Shown in pieces: positions 23,278-35,847 of a stretch of 64,000 bases of DNA. The position numbers and the translations under genes were made by a program. Source of the stretch: Allodiplogaster sudhausi (lineage: Eukaryota; Nematoda; Chromadorea; Rhabditida; Diplogasteridae); NCBI GenBank assembly GCA_945643635.1, contig CALZFC010000272.1, positions 124,001 to 188,000 of the forward strand. The letters are read 5' to 3'. The notes beneath the pieces are model-generated. The model made no database searches, was not told where the DNA came from, and saw nothing but the letters and a program-made list of their open reading frames with translations. The stretch's first letter is position 1. Each line of letters opens with the position of its first letter.

Positions 23278-24927
23278 AAGTGAGAAAGGACGAGACGTCA
23301 CTAAATGAGGGAAAGGGAGTTGAGGCAGAGACGCAGAGAGAATCGGCTAGTCACACGCGATAGAGGAGACAGTGGGGAGGAACGAAGGAGAGAGAGAGGG
23401 AGAGAGAGAGGGAGAGAGAGAGAGAGAGAGCCGTCATACACCAAAGCGGTTGAATCGGGGGCGGGAAAGGCTACCTTCTACGCGTCCTCAGCTTCGATTC
23501 GACTCTCATGTCTAGGCTCATTTGAATTCACCACACGTGCCTATTGAAGGAAGAGACAAGAGAGAGATATGCGGTTGCTAGACCGGGAGGGCATTGAGAC
23601 AAGAAAGGAATAACGTAAGCAGATGCTCCACAACAACTTACCGCCTGTGGCGGTTTAGAAAGGGCGAGAGTCAGATAGAGAGACCGAGAGAGAGAAAGAG
23701 AGAGACAAAGAGAGGAAGAGAGAGAGAGAAATAACGAGAGAGAGAGAGAGAGAGAGAGAGTGAGCTCATGGAAGCATCGACAATGACAAGAGAAAAAAGC
23801 TGTGAAGGGAAGCAGAACGAAGAAGGACATTCCTGGCCAGTCAGAATAAACAGAGAGCAGAGAGACTAGAGTGGTATAGAGAAGAGAGTGGGAATACGGA
23901 GAGCGAGGGGTGGGAGGCAGACGCCCAGGTTATCTCCTCTCTTTCTCTTCCTCGTCGCTCACTCACCCCCAATACTGACGATGCCCCCCTTTCCCACTCC
24001 TCTCTCTCTCTCTCTCACTCTCTCTCTCTGTCTCACTCTCTCTCTGTCTCTCTAATTTCGACTTGCTTCTTGCTTCTTCCGTCCTCATCCAGCATATCTC
24101 TTCTGGCTTTCCTTCTTCTCTTCGCATTCATTTGCCTCAATCTTGGTCGCTGGCTTCTTCGCCCGGAAGATAGCCCGAGGCAGGACTGCGAGGAATTACG
24201 GAGAGAAGTTTGTTGCAGTCCGATGCAGCTAACCAGCATGACATGGCCAGTGGTGACAATGAGAGAAGGGTGAGAAGGCAGTAAGGGCGAGCGAGAGAGA
24301 GGAAGAAAGAGAGAGAGACAAATAGAAAGAGAGAAAGAGAGAAAGAGAGAACGAGAGAGAGAGAGGCGTTTGAATCCACGTAGATATAATAGATATAAAA
24401 GTTGGAAAAAAAATCTAACAGGGATTTTGTTTTGATTGGGATAAAACTTTTTTTTTAACAAGAAACCTCCAAGCGGACAGACGCATACAGGAGAGGCGCG
24501 CCTCGCGGGCCCGTCGTCACCACACGACGAACACGAAGAGAGAGAGCAGAGAAGGCGGAGAGGGCAGAGAGAGAGAGAGAGTGAGAACAGAGAGAGAGTG
24601 TGTTTCGAGGAGAGAGAAGTCGAAGAGAGACAATGGATTTGCAGGCACAGACTCTCGCAGACCTGCAATCATTTCACGCTTTCTTTCTCTCCGGCAGCGT
24701 TATATTTTTATTTACTTATCATACGTCAATCAATAGGCAAGTACTTGAAACACCTGAAAATAAAGGGGTAGAGGAAGTCGCGGTGAAAAGTAAGGGAAAA
24801 CAGAAATATAGAAGCATCATCATACATATATATAAATAATTAGAGAGAGAGAGAGTGTGTGAGAGAGAGAGAAGAGAAAACTAGAGAGAGAGAGAGAACG
24901 AGAGAAAGAGAGAACGAGAGGGAGAGA

Positions 24928-24969
<42 letters not shown>

Positions 24970-25073
24970 TGAGAAGGAACAGATTGATGAATGAAGCGAG
25001 CACTTGGAAAAGCGGTCGCTTGTCCGTGCAGGGATGATGACGATGCGAAAAGGGCGGGTAGTAGGGAGGACGG

Positions 25074-25134
<61 letters not shown>

Positions 25135-25478
25135 TAGTGACAGAGAGGGAAACAGAAATGGAGAGAAGCAGAGAGGGAGAGGCACAGAGAGGGAGCGGAA
25201 CAGAGAGGGAGAGGAACAGAGAGGGAGATGAAGAGAGAGGGAGAAAGACAGGGAATGAGAGAAACAGAGAGGGAGAGAAACAGGGAGGGGATAGAAACAG
25301 TGAGAACAGCAAGAGAGACACGAAGAGGGAATAGGAGAGAGAGAGAGAGAAGACGAGACAAAGGAAGACAAAGCAGAAAAGAAGGTAGGGAAAGAAAAGG
25401 AGGCGTATGGTGAGCCGTCCGAGCTGTCCCGATGAGAGGAGCGGAGGGCGCGGGCAATGGTGGCGGGCCGGTGGGTGC

Positions 25479-25524
<46 letters not shown>

Positions 25525-25635
25525 AGAGAGAGAGAGAGAAAGCGAAAGAAGGAGAAAGGGAGGCAGACAGTCAGGAAAAGAGAGGCCATAACCGAATAGC
25601 AGAATGAAAAGTCAAGAGGGAGAGAGAAAGAGAAA

Positions 25636-25681
<46 letters not shown>

Positions 25682-25882
25682 AGGCGGAAAGAGAAAGTGT
25701 AAGAGAAAGAGTGGACTCGGCAGCCAGCCGTCAGCCGCTCCATCGCCATGCGCTAGAGAAATAGTGCAGCCGAGATGGAGGTCGGCCTGAGTTGCAGAGA
25801 AAAACATGGGTGGGAGAGATAGAATGAGCAGAGAAAAATAACAGGAGAGCATAAGAAGAGACAGTGCGAGAAATACCGAGGG

Positions 25883-25914
<32 letters not shown>

Positions 25915-27463
25915 TACTGCGAGGGCTTGAAGAAACCTCCCCCCAACCCCATCCTGGTCCGACAAGCACAAAAGCTTGCTTGTGTCTTTGTGTCTTTGTG
26001 CATACTCGTGTGTTTGTGTGCAACGAATGTGGTGGATAGAGAAATGCAAAGAAGTGAAAATGGATAGAAGAGAGAGAGAGAAGCAGAGATGTGGATAGAG
26101 AAAGAGAGAAAGTCTCGTTCCATCGACGTGCTGTAGTGGCTGAGCATCACACTTGCATCTATGCATGCAACTGCTCTGAGACTGGCGCACTTCTTATCTG
26201 TCTGAATGTTCTGCGAGTAGACTGCGACAGTCTTCATTAACTGGTACTGTATCGAAGGATGGCGCTGCGAGACCCATCGATCGAGACAAACTGCACACTT
26301 CTCATGCATTCTTCACGCGAGGGGACAACAAGGACAATCGAGCCAATAACAACAAAGTAGCCGAGTGGAAATTCAGAGAAATGGAGAAGTGTATCTGATG
26401 GTCGAGAGAGGAGAGACCGACTCAAGGATCCATTTATAGTAACGATCATGCTTATTTAGAAATCAACAAAGTCCATATTCTTTTCTTTCAGCCTTCCTGA
26501 CCTGTCGAAGACCGAATGAAAAATGCACTAATTTTGGAAATGATATTAACTATTTATTCTTGCAACATAAATTCACAAGCGACGTCAAGCTTTGTTCCAT
26601 GCTTTAGAGATTAATGAAATCAGATACATACAATGTCTTCAGATGTGGGAAACAGCATTGCAGATGTGGGAAAAAACATTGCAGATATTGCTTATTCGTA
26701 ACAGAGCTTCTTTATAGTCGGGCATAATAAACATTAAGAGCGCACCATGAACAGCTAAATTTAATGTGCTCTATACTTATCGTACCGTCAACAAAAGAAT
26801 ACACACAAACATATGCAGTACCTTTGTCTAGTCGGGTTGTCAATAAAAATATTATTAAAAATATATATTATAACAGAATGAGTATCAAGATATGCAGTCT
26901 TCTTTGTGAATTCTCCTGAGTTCTTCAAATTAGTAAACTAATGCAGGGCTTCATATATCTTTTTTCGCAGTTATTGCTTTATTCCAATACTTTTCATTAT
27001 CTTTGGTTCTGCTGGGTCGTTTCTCATCTTTTCTCGAGAACCACATTTATATCTCACACATAGAAATTCAATTGTCCTTTTTCCTCAGCTCTCGGACATT
27101 TTAACAGAATTCTCGAGAAACAAGGTGATTTGCTCATTGTACTCTGTAGGGTTGACAAGGAATTGAGAGTTCGATAAGCGCAGAGAGAAAAGAAGACGAT
27201 GGAGAGAGAGAGAGGCAAAGAGAGATATGTATATAAAGATAGAAAGAAAGTGAGGCCACCAAACTAGAAGATGTTGTAGTCTGAACAAGTAGTCGGTCGA
27301 CTCCCTCCCACATTCATGCCCGTGTATGAATCTCATTTGTACTCAGGAAAATGATCGAGTAAATGCCTTTTAGCGCCAATATTTTTTGTTTACGAACCCC
27401 ACACAATGATGCCCCTTTTTTTGAAAAATTGATATGACTCTATTGAGATGATTGCAAAATATA

Positions 27464-27475
27464 TTTTGTGAGCAG
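27464..27475 (+). promoter_or_regulatory. lonp2: Putative trans-splice acceptor of LONP2
   Basis: TTTTGTGAGCAG ends seven bases before the LONP2 ATG (27483). A 3' splice site right before a start codon with no upstream coding exon is the usual sign of spliced-leader addition in nematodes. A cis-spliced 5' UTR exon is the alternative. Confidence 0.45.
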
Positions 27476-27482
27476 ACCGAGT

Positions 27483-30400
27483 ATGGACGGGACAATGGAA
27501 CTGCCGGTGCTGCAGATCACGCAGGGAGTGCTCTTCCCAGAGGCCCGAATCCGAGTTCCCATCAGGAGCAAATCAAAGTCAGAAAATACATACTTTGTGA
27601 AAATAGGTAGCTATAATAAAAAAAATGTCCTGGACATATCCGAGACGCTTTTCTGTGTACTCGAGGGAGAATAATCGTGCGGCAGATCATGAGATTAAGC
27701 ACGTTATGTCGTGCATTCAATATAATTTTTTCTGATATGGAAGAAAAATATGTTTGAGTCTTGCGATTCTGGATCGTTTTATCATCAATCGATCAGTGGC
27801 AGGGAAGACTCTTCTTCTTGTTGCTTACCGCCAGGATGAACTGAAGGTTTAACTTCTCTCATTCAAACATTTCCGTGATGTCATCTTAGTAATGGTAAAT
27901 ATAAAAAATATAGTAAATCTCATCTAAAAAGTGAGTCTTATGGCCAGCAGCGCGTGTTCGATATCGGAACAATCGCAATGGTAGAGCAAGTGAGCTGCTA
28001 CTCCTCTTCCACATTCACGCAGTACACCATTCATCTACTCGGTCTGGCTTTCTCTTTCCTCTCTTTCCTACTCAATAATGCTTCTTTTCAAGGCGTCTCA
28101 CGAGCTAAGATCATCAACTTTGCCCTTCCATGCGCTCAAGTAAAGCAGCTCTACACACAAGGTTCGTCCATTGATTGCCTTCAAAGTATCTTTCATCTTC
28201 TTTTAATTATTAAAGTTACTTCGATAAATAGTATTTAATGCAATTGTCTGCTGAATAATCTGAATCAGCATCCATATTATGGAAGGTGAGCTCTCTCCTG
28301 AAAAGGAGAACGAACTGCTCGAGGGAATTCGGAAGTTTGCTGATGCGCTGCAGTACGAAGAGCATCAACACAGAGACATTGCACTAGTGCTTAAGCAACA
28401 GGTGGATTGAGAAAGAAAAAGGAAAAGAGGAAAGTAAGAGAAAGACAAAAAGAAAGAAGAGGAAAGTGAAAGAAAGAAAGAGAGAAAGAAAGCCGTTAAG
28501 ATGGCGGCCCGCCAGCTGGACTGCCTGACTGACGTGCTGGCCTCTCTGCAGCCCTCGCTGTCGTTCTCTCAGCAACTCGTGTTCCTGGCCACTCTCGACC
28601 TTGCGAAGCGAGCTGAGCTTGCAATGGATTGGTGCAAGGAGCGCGAGGTCTGCGAGATTCGCTAAATATTTTCTAAATTTGAATATTTTGAATGCGAAAG
28701 GTGAAACGATCTTGGACGCGCATGATTAGAGAGCTTGAAGGCATCAAAGCCGCGCCCTCTTCGCTCATCTTCTGATGAACGGCTGAGACATCGCATTCTT
28801 AGCTCAAGAGGAGGCCATGGAGGAGGGAGCAGCCAAGCTCAGAGACTCGAGCAGCGACTGGCTGATGCTCGCCTTCCTGAACATGTCAAGGAGATCGTCG
28901 CGCAGGACTTCGAGCGGTTCAAGGTGCAATTCCTTGGCATTTGGTTTCCAAACCATTAGGCTTTTTCGCATCCAAATCAAACAACGGACTTATTCACATT
29001 ATTGAGGGCAATGCACTCCAGAAACTCTCTGATGAATTAAATATATAAGGCAATCTCTTTCTAGACGCTGTCGGGAGGAGTGGGAGGCGGGGGCAGCAAC
29101 GAGGCGCAGGTGCTGGGGGCGTACCTCGAGTTCGTCGCCGATCTTCCTTGGGCTGTCGCCACCGAAGATTCCGTCGACATCGCCAAGGCATTTCTCCCGC
29201 TATTCACCTTTTCACCATCTACAGTATAACATGGCTGTAAAACTGCATTGTTGATAATTGCAGGCTCGCGAGTTCCTCGATTCGTCTCACGAGGGGATGG
29301 AATCGGTGAAGAGGCGCATCCTCGAATACATGGCCGTGCGCAGACTGCGAGTCGAGACTGCTAATGTCAGTTCGGCCTTTTTTCTTTCTCTCTGTCTCTC
29401 TCTCTTTCTCTCACTCTCTCTCTGCATTCTACATACTCCCTCCCATTGACAGGGTCGCTGCATGGCCAGTCCGATTCTGTGTCTGCACGGCCCTCCTGGC
29501 TGCGGCAAGACAAGCGTCGCCCGCTCTCTCGCTTCCGCCCTCGGTCGCAAGTTTGAGAGGTTCGATGGTCTTTATTTTCCTGTCATGTCAAATATTTTAT
29601 ATATAAATTATTTTTTTAAAGATAAGACGTATACACAAGCATGCGATTGAGAATTTCTCTGGGCGGCATCCGCGACGAGGCCGACATTCGAGGCCATCGA
29701 CGCACTTATGTTGGGGCCATGCCCGGAAGACTCGTACAGGCACTTCGGTCACCATTCTCTTTCTCTGCCTCCCATCCCACTATCTTTCTCTGCCTCCCCT
29801 TCCACTCTCTTTCTCTGCCTCCCCCTTCCACTCTCTTTCTATGCCTCCCCTTCCACTCTCTTTCTCTCCCTCCCTTCCTCTCTCTTTCTCTCCCTCCCTT
29901 CCACTCTCTTTCTCTGCCTCCCATCCCACTATCTTTCTCTGCCTCCCCTTCCACTCTCTTTCTCTGCCTCCCCTTCCACTCTCTTTCTCTCCCTCCCTTC
30001 CACTCTCTTTCTATGCCTCCCCTTCCACTTTCTTTCTCTGCCTCCCCCTTCCACTCTCTTTCTCTGCCTCCCCTTCTACTGTTTTTGTAATTGAGACGTG
30101 CGAAGGTGAATAACCCCGTGATCCTTCTGGACGAGGTCGACAAGCTGGTGTGCATGGCCCTTTCTTTCTGTTGTCCCTTTCGTTCTTACTGCCTAGGCCA
30201 CTTTTTGAGTGTAGACTCCCAACTCCATTTGTGCGAGTCTCTTGCAGTTCGCTGGAATCAACGGTAGCCCTTCGGCGGCTCTCCTCGAAGTGCTCGACCC
30301 TGAGCAGAACTCGGCTTTTCTTGACCAGTCAGTGAATTTACAACTTCTGTCTTTTTTTAAGACATCTTTTAAAAATGTGAAAAATGGCCCATCAGACCAT

Positions 30401-33134
30401 ATTAGACAAAGAATGCACATAACCCACTGGACAAATTAAATTCATCCTTTATCTAGTGCAGCAAATGGCTGTCTTTTGTATTTCAGACCCCTAATTTTTG
30501 ATCTCTGTTATCATTTTCACTGTTTCTTACTGCTGTGGACGGTTGTTTCTGTTCTCTTGTTTGTTGTACCTGCTTGCTCATGTTCTCTCTCTCAAATGTG
30601 ACATGGATCTCTTCTCCCATCGAGTGACTCTCCCTCACTCAGACCTTCTTTCTCGTGCAAGTCATCTACATCTTCATCGCCATCGTTGTCTCCTCGTAGA
30701 GCAATCAATGGTGAAGATTATGAGTTCTTTCTCTAAAGTTGACCGTAACTTTGGAGGGGCGGCCGAGTGATCGCCGAGGACATCTACGGAATGCTCTTTG
30801 GGCGGCCGAAGACATCGCGTTTTTCTCGTCAGGTTTGATCTACCCTCGCATGGCTCTCTCTTTTCCTCTTCTTCTCTACTCCCTCTCTCTTTTTATCTAC
30901 CCTCGCATGGCTCTCAGATTATCTCTTCTTCTCTATTCCCTCTCTCTCACACATCTTCATTCTCTGCTTTCTTCTCTTTCTCCAGCTGCACGTCTGCCCA
31001 ACCGATGACGTCATCTTCTCTCTGAAGTACAAGAGAGCAGAACAGGTTTGCCATTCCGGAGGTGGCCGAAGTGATTTCATGTAAAAGTAAAGGTGTTCGT
31101 GACGGGAAGCTTCGTCGGGTGGTCGCTGCTTCTTGAGATGAATCGTTGCCACCCTCTCTCCAATGACATCTGGCTGCTCCACATGCAACTGCCTTTTGGT
31201 ATTGTAGTTAATTCATCGAATGATTCTCATTAAGAAGCTGCATTCTCTTAGGCCATCACGAGTTCGTCTTCGTCGTGGATGGCGAGTGGTTCCTCGACTG
31301 CCGACTCCCGACGATGGCCACGCACACTGGCAAGATCTGCCATGTTCTCCATATTCCACTTGGAGGAAAGACGGTTCGAGCTTTTGAATAAGTTCTACTC
31401 TTTACTTATATATTACTTTCTGAATCAGGATGACTCTTATTCAACGACAGATACATATGTATCTCTGATAGAATTAGCATAATTCAATTAGCGTAATGAA
31501 AGAGATTCAGAAGAAGTGCAAGCGATCGATGTGGACGGAGAACCAGCGACTTCTGCCGAGGAAAACAGAAGGCACTCGCTAGAGAAAGGAGCTACTCTTC
31601 TCTCTCTTTCTTGGCTCTGCAATAAACCTCTTCTTTCCATCTTCCTTGTGTCCACAGAAACACGGCCAACATATTTGGATGTGTATGCTTCAAAAATCGA
31701 AGGATATTGTTAATTGTAAGACGTGACGGGATTGGATGTTCCATCCGCGCGCTGTTTCCTTCCGAGTTCTTCTGAGTGCTTGCAGCTACTTGAACCTGCC
31801 TTTCGATCTGTCGGATGTCATCTTCATAGCAACAGCCAATGATGTGAGTCTAGTGGACGGGCCCCTCGCAGACAGACTCGAGATCATCGAGGTTTCTTAC
31901 ATTCACATTTCACACAAATATCTAGCTTGTACATGCACATGTAATGCCGTTAAAATTACTGCAATGTACAGACCGATCAACAAACAAAGGTTATTGAACT
32001 TTCGGAAAGTTCCAGGATGTCCGACAAATTGTGCGTTTCTCGATGAACGCAAGGCTTCATGCCACAAAAGAATCCATTTTATAAAAATTGTGTCATTAAT
32101 GCAAAGTGAAGTTCCGAAAGTTCCTGCTCCCCTGGTTGTTGAGCGGTGATGTAATTCTCTTAAAAAATACACCTTTGCTTACAAATACTGCAAATTGATA
32201 AAAATTACGTTTTTTTTTTATGGAAACTCGTTCAGCTGAGCGAATATTCAATGGGCGAGAAAACTACAATTGCACAGAAGCATTTGCTGACCAAGACACT
32301 CGAGGAGCACGGCATTTGTCCCGACTATTTACACATCCCTGCTGAGGCAATCGGGCACATCGGTAGGCCATTCAGATGGGGGGGGGAGAGAGAGATAGAT
32401 AGATAGATAGAGAAAGAGAGAGAAGGAGAGAGATAAAGAAAGAGAGAGAGAGAGATAGAGACGGAGAGCTAGATGAAGAGCGAGAGGAAGAGGATAGTTG
32501 GAGTATGAGAAAGAAGGAGTAGGATAACTCCCTTTTGAGTGTCTTGCTACACTCGAGAGGCCGGAGTCCGCCAACTCTCTCGCAATCTCGCTGCCATTGC
32601 CAGGTTCGCTTCCGCCATTTTAAATATCTATTGGAAGAAGGAATTTTTAACTGAACGTTTCTTTCTCAGACACTCCGCCCTTCGGATTGCGGAGGCCTTG
32701 AACTGCTCGCCAGACGCGGACTGCGTGGCCGATCTCAGCCTGCCCATCTCCGTTACAATCGATGACTGCCAGCGCATTCTCGGGGTCTCTGTCCCATTCT
32801 TTTCCGAGCTATCGTATTACTTTCAAAATGTCTTATTTATTTATCTGTTAGCTAACGACCATTGATATGCCAAGGTAACCATTAATTGTTATGGAATTTC
32901 ATGTTTTCCTCAGCCTGCTCCATACGGCAGCGGTGGTCGCGAACTGATCGACCGCCTGCGGGTAGCCTTTCGACCGGGAATGACTTTTGGCATGGCGTGG
33001 ACGCCCACGGGAGGAGAGCTCATGCTTATCGAGGCATTTATACCACTGACATTTTACATTTTTATACTCACTAGTCAGATCGTTCTTTCCTGCTTACGTT
33101 CTCATAATGGCACAGTCGCTCGCTCTCTCTTCCA

Positions 33135-33190
<56 letters not shown>

Positions 33191-33426
33191 CTCTGTCGCT
33201 ATGATCTCTCACTCGCACTCTCTTCCACTCTAGCTTGTTAACTCTCTCTCTAGCTGTGATCTCTCACTCGCTTTCTCCTCATGTATCTCTCTCTCATTCT
33301 CTCTTCCATCTCTTGCTCTCCCTTCCATCTCTTCTCTCACTCGCTCACTCTTCGATCTCGCTCTCTCTCCCTCTCTCCCATCCGTCGCTCTCTCGCTCTG
33401 ATCTCTCACTCGCTATCTCTCACTAT

Positions 33427-33470
<44 letters not shown>

Positions 33471-34511
33471 CTCAGGCAGTGGCATCTCGCCCTCTGCACT
33501 CGTCGTCTGCCGACTCACCCTCATCTTCCTTGACTGGCCGGATCATGATGACTGGCAAGCTGGGCGACGTCCTGAAGGAGTCAGTCGACGTCGCTCGCTC
33601 GTGGATCAATGCGAATGCTGAGAGGTTCGGGTTGTCATCTTTTTCACTAAATAATCATTACCTTTTCCTTCGAGATCATCAGAGAACTATAATTTTTACC
33701 GTATGTTTATTTTCTACTCTTCCAGGCTTGGAATTGACTCCCTGGTGGGACGAGACATTCACGTTCATCTTCCTGCCGGAGGCATTGGAAAAGTCAGACA
33801 ATCATTTAAGGACAAAATTTATTTTAAACATTTAATATATTTAATTTGAACAGACACGCAATGAAAACTTCCTATGCAGGATGGCCCGTCCGCGGGCTGC
33901 GCGCTGGTCGTGGCTCTCTTCTCTCTCGCTGCTCGCTCAGTTGCCCGCTCTGACACGGCCATGACTGGAGAGATCTCGCTAAGTGGACATGTTCTCCCGG
34001 TATCTTTTGATTATCTTGAAGCTTGAAGAGTCCCTTCTCGCTCTTTTCTATCATTCTCTCTTCCAGGTCGGTGGCGTCAGAGCAAAAGTACTCGGCGCGC
34101 ATCGATCTGGCATTCGACGGGTCATTCTCCCGGCAGCAAATCGGCACGATCTGGCAACTATCGAGGAAGCTGTCAAGGTGGGAGGAAGAGATAGTGGAAA
34201 TGAGAGAGAGAGAGAGACAGAGAGTGGGAGGAAGAGATAGTGGAAATCAGAGAGAGACAGACAGAGAGTGATAGAAAGAAATAGTGGAAATCAGAGAGAG
34301 ACAGACAGAGAGTGATAGGAAGAAATAGTGGAAATCAGAGAGAGACAGACAGAGAGTGATAGGAAGAGATAGTGGAAGTAAGAGAGAGACAGACAGAGAG
34401 AGAGAGAGAAAGTCTTATCAGGAAGAGATGTCGATCGAGTTCGTGACTGAGATCGAGGAAGTGCTTGAGCGGATGATCTGCAAGACGCCATTTGCTCTCT
34501 CCAAGCTGTAG
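27483..34511 (+). CDS. lonp2: Peroxisomal Lon protease homologue, 23 exons
   Basis: ATP-dependent serine protease/chaperone of the peroxisome matrix. Exons: 27483-27606, 27803-27846, 27951-28041, 28093-28161, 28286-28401, 28501-28647, about 28733-28923, 29065-29187, 29264-29365, 29453-29559, 29652-29747, 30096-30147, 30248-30327, 31786-31891, 32236-32362, 32540-32603, 32670-32784, 32914-33033, 33476-33624, 33726-33792, 33880-33999, 34067-34177, 34422-34511. Nearly all joints fit in phase. Order of parts: Lon N-domain ([20 protein letters not shown]), helical domain, Walker A (GPPGCGKTS), Lon motif [13 protein letters not shown], Walker B ([10 protein letters not shown]), sensor [16 protein letters not shown], protease domain with catalytic Ser in DGPSAG and Lys in [12 protein letters not shown]. 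The last residues are SKL, a type 1 peroxisome signal, so this is LONP2 and not mitochondrial LONP1. Introns after 29187 and 33033 use GC donors. Confidence 0.95.
29748..30085 (+). repeat. CT-rich minisatellite in a LONP2 intron
   Basis: About a dozen variants of a 28-32 base unit of the type CTTTCTCTGCCTCCCCTTCCACTCT fill the intron between 29747 and 30096. Its open frames are low-complexity and are not coding. Confidence 0.85.
30643..31391 (+). CDS. Nested CBM48 (AMPK-beta-like glycogen-binding) protein inside a LONP2 intron
   Basis: Lies wholly in the LONP2 intron 30328-31785, same strand. Exons: about 30643-30723, 30757-30832, 30986-31045, 31093-31198, 31252-31391; all four joints keep phase. 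The first part is Ser-rich ([20 protein letters not shown]). From 30986 a CBM48 fold is clear: [20 protein letters not shown], then [39 protein letters not shown]. In AMPK-beta a Lys in YKF and an Asn near the end contact glycogen; here these positions are Val (EFVF) and Cys/His. The frame ends at TAA 31389-31391 directly after the module, so the AMPK-beta C-terminal domain that binds the other subunits is absent. The 5' end is not resolved: no in-frame ATG is seen. The 33-base intron 30724-30756 is suspiciously short. Could be a gene, a degenerating duplicate or an alternative product. Confidence 0.65.
31974..32146. mobile_element. MITE copy 1 (GTTGTTGAGCGG type)
   Basis: Imperfect terminal inverted repeats: left CCGATCAACAAACAAAGG...GAACTTTCGGAA, right TTCCGAAAGTTCCTG...GGTTGTTGAGCGG. 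Related to the copy at about 45440-45765, which shares GATCTTTCGGAA, CAAATTGTGCGTT and CCCTGGTTGTTG. Lies in a LONP2 intron. Confidence 0.55.
32381..32466. repeat. GA/GATA microsatellite in a LONP2 intron
   Basis: (GA)n with GATA units directly after the exon ending at 32362. Confidence 0.9.
33117..33475. repeat. CT microsatellite before a LONP2 exon
   Basis: Long CT-rich stretch ending at the acceptor ...TTCCCTCAG before the exon at 33476. Probably serves as an extended polypyrimidine tract. Confidence 0.9.
34185..34411. repeat. GA-rich tandem repeat in the last LONP2 intron
   Basis: Four or five copies of a unit of about 49 bases (GATAGTGGAAATCAGAGAGA plus GACAGACAGAGAGT variants) just before the last exon. 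Purines, not pyrimidines, precede this acceptor (GTCTTATCAG). Confidence 0.85.
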
Positions 34512-35404
34512 TTGAAATCTGTGACAGTTTATAATTCCGCAAACAACTCTGCTAGTTGTACATAATGCAAAATAGATGAGTGTAAATACACATTTATTCG
34601 TCGTGCGTTCTCCCTCCCTTCTCCTCGATTCTTCCTCCCTTCTCCTCGATTCTTCCTCCTTTCTCCTTGATTCTCGAAACGACATTGGTTTATATTAGTT
34701 TTGGAAAATAATATATTCCTCAGTACAATCGACTACCTGAAAAAGTCTTGCTTACTACATTTCTCTTTCTTCAACTGGAAAGGATATAAAAATGAGAGAA
34801 TAAAAGATCCGGCTCGAGCACGCTTTCTGGAGGATGCTTTGATAGGAAGTAAAGACAAATTGTGCTTTTGCTGCAGATGACAAACCAGAACAACAAGGTC
34901 CAATCATCAATAACAGATGTAGAGTGAAAGAAAGATGTATTCTGTCAAGGTAATTCTTCAGTCTCTTCCTGCACGTTGTACATATTTACAATTTCTTTAA
35001 TGCTCTAAAGGAACAAGAACACTGATTGTGAGAGAGCTAACGGAGAATGCAGGCTGATTTAACTGCAATGTACGTATAAATATATACTTGATACATTTTA
35101 CGTAGTGTAACTCCTCTGCAGAATTTTCAATGCACTTCAAGAATACAAACATACTTTTCCATCGTCTGAGGTAGATCTGTAGTGGAGAGAGTGAGCCCTC
35201 CTTCGTCCATGACAAGGCTGAGAAAAGAAGATGAACTAGACGCCAAGAATATTGTGTTCACTAACAATAAGAAAGACATTGTGCATTCTGCCGCTTTGTC
35301 TGCAGAGATCTCATCGAAAATGCATGCACTCCCTCCCTCACATGGACTTTCTCTTTTATTTGATATCTTAGAAAAAAAAAACAATGTTTTATTTAAATGA
35401 TATA

Positions 35405-35847
35405 CCGTATTTTCTCTATTAGTACCCCCCCCCCTTTATTAGAACCCCCCCCCCTCTAATAGTACCCCCCTCTGATAAAGCCATTGAGAAATAGAACCCC
35501 TCCCTCTAGTAGAACCCCCCCCCCCCCTCCAATAGTGCCCCCCCTAACAGCCTAATGTCTCAGTTCGAGACGTACCTCGAATGGATCCTGGAGGCATGGG
35601 ATGCTCTCCCCAATGAAATGATTGCAAATTCATTCAAAATATGTGGTGAAATCTATATTCCAGTGATGATTCCTATAAATTCGAGCTATGATTCTTCTTT
35701 TTTTTTAGAAGAAAATGTTGTTATCAAACTTTTAGTGTCTCACATTAAAAAATAGAACCCCTTTCTCTAATAGAACCCCTCCCTCGAATAGTGCCCCCCT
35801 CGTATTGAAAAATAGAAGCCCCGGGGGTACTGATAGAGAAAATACGG
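35405..35847 (+). mobile_element. Deleted pogo/Tigger-like element with a transposase tail relic
   Basis: Inverted repeats CCGTATTTTCTCTATTAGTA...CCC and the complement with one mismatch, flanked on both sides by TATA (target TA). C-runs follow each end. The plus-strand frame from 35555 reads FETYLEWILEAWDALPNEM and NSFKICGE, which resembles the C-terminal end of pogo-type DDE transposases (W...AW..IP...I..SF..CGI). Most of the transposase is gone, so it is non-autonomous. Confidence 0.7.

Larger units (their letters stand above)
20105..27482. other. Divergent intergenic region between TLK and LONP2
   Basis: Separates two genes transcribed away from each other, so both promoters probably lie here. 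Contents: palindromic element 20470-20627; poly-G tract 21224-21267; 1.16 kb inverted-repeat element 22113-23277; GA/CT arrays at about 21495-21540, 23390-23430, 23660-23760, 24000-24060, 24290-24365, 24840-24970, 25080-25135, 25485-25545, 25615-25690 and 25880-25915; and an AT-rich kilobase before LONP2. Open frames here are Arg/Glu or Ser/Leu runs, not genes. Confidence 0.6.
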
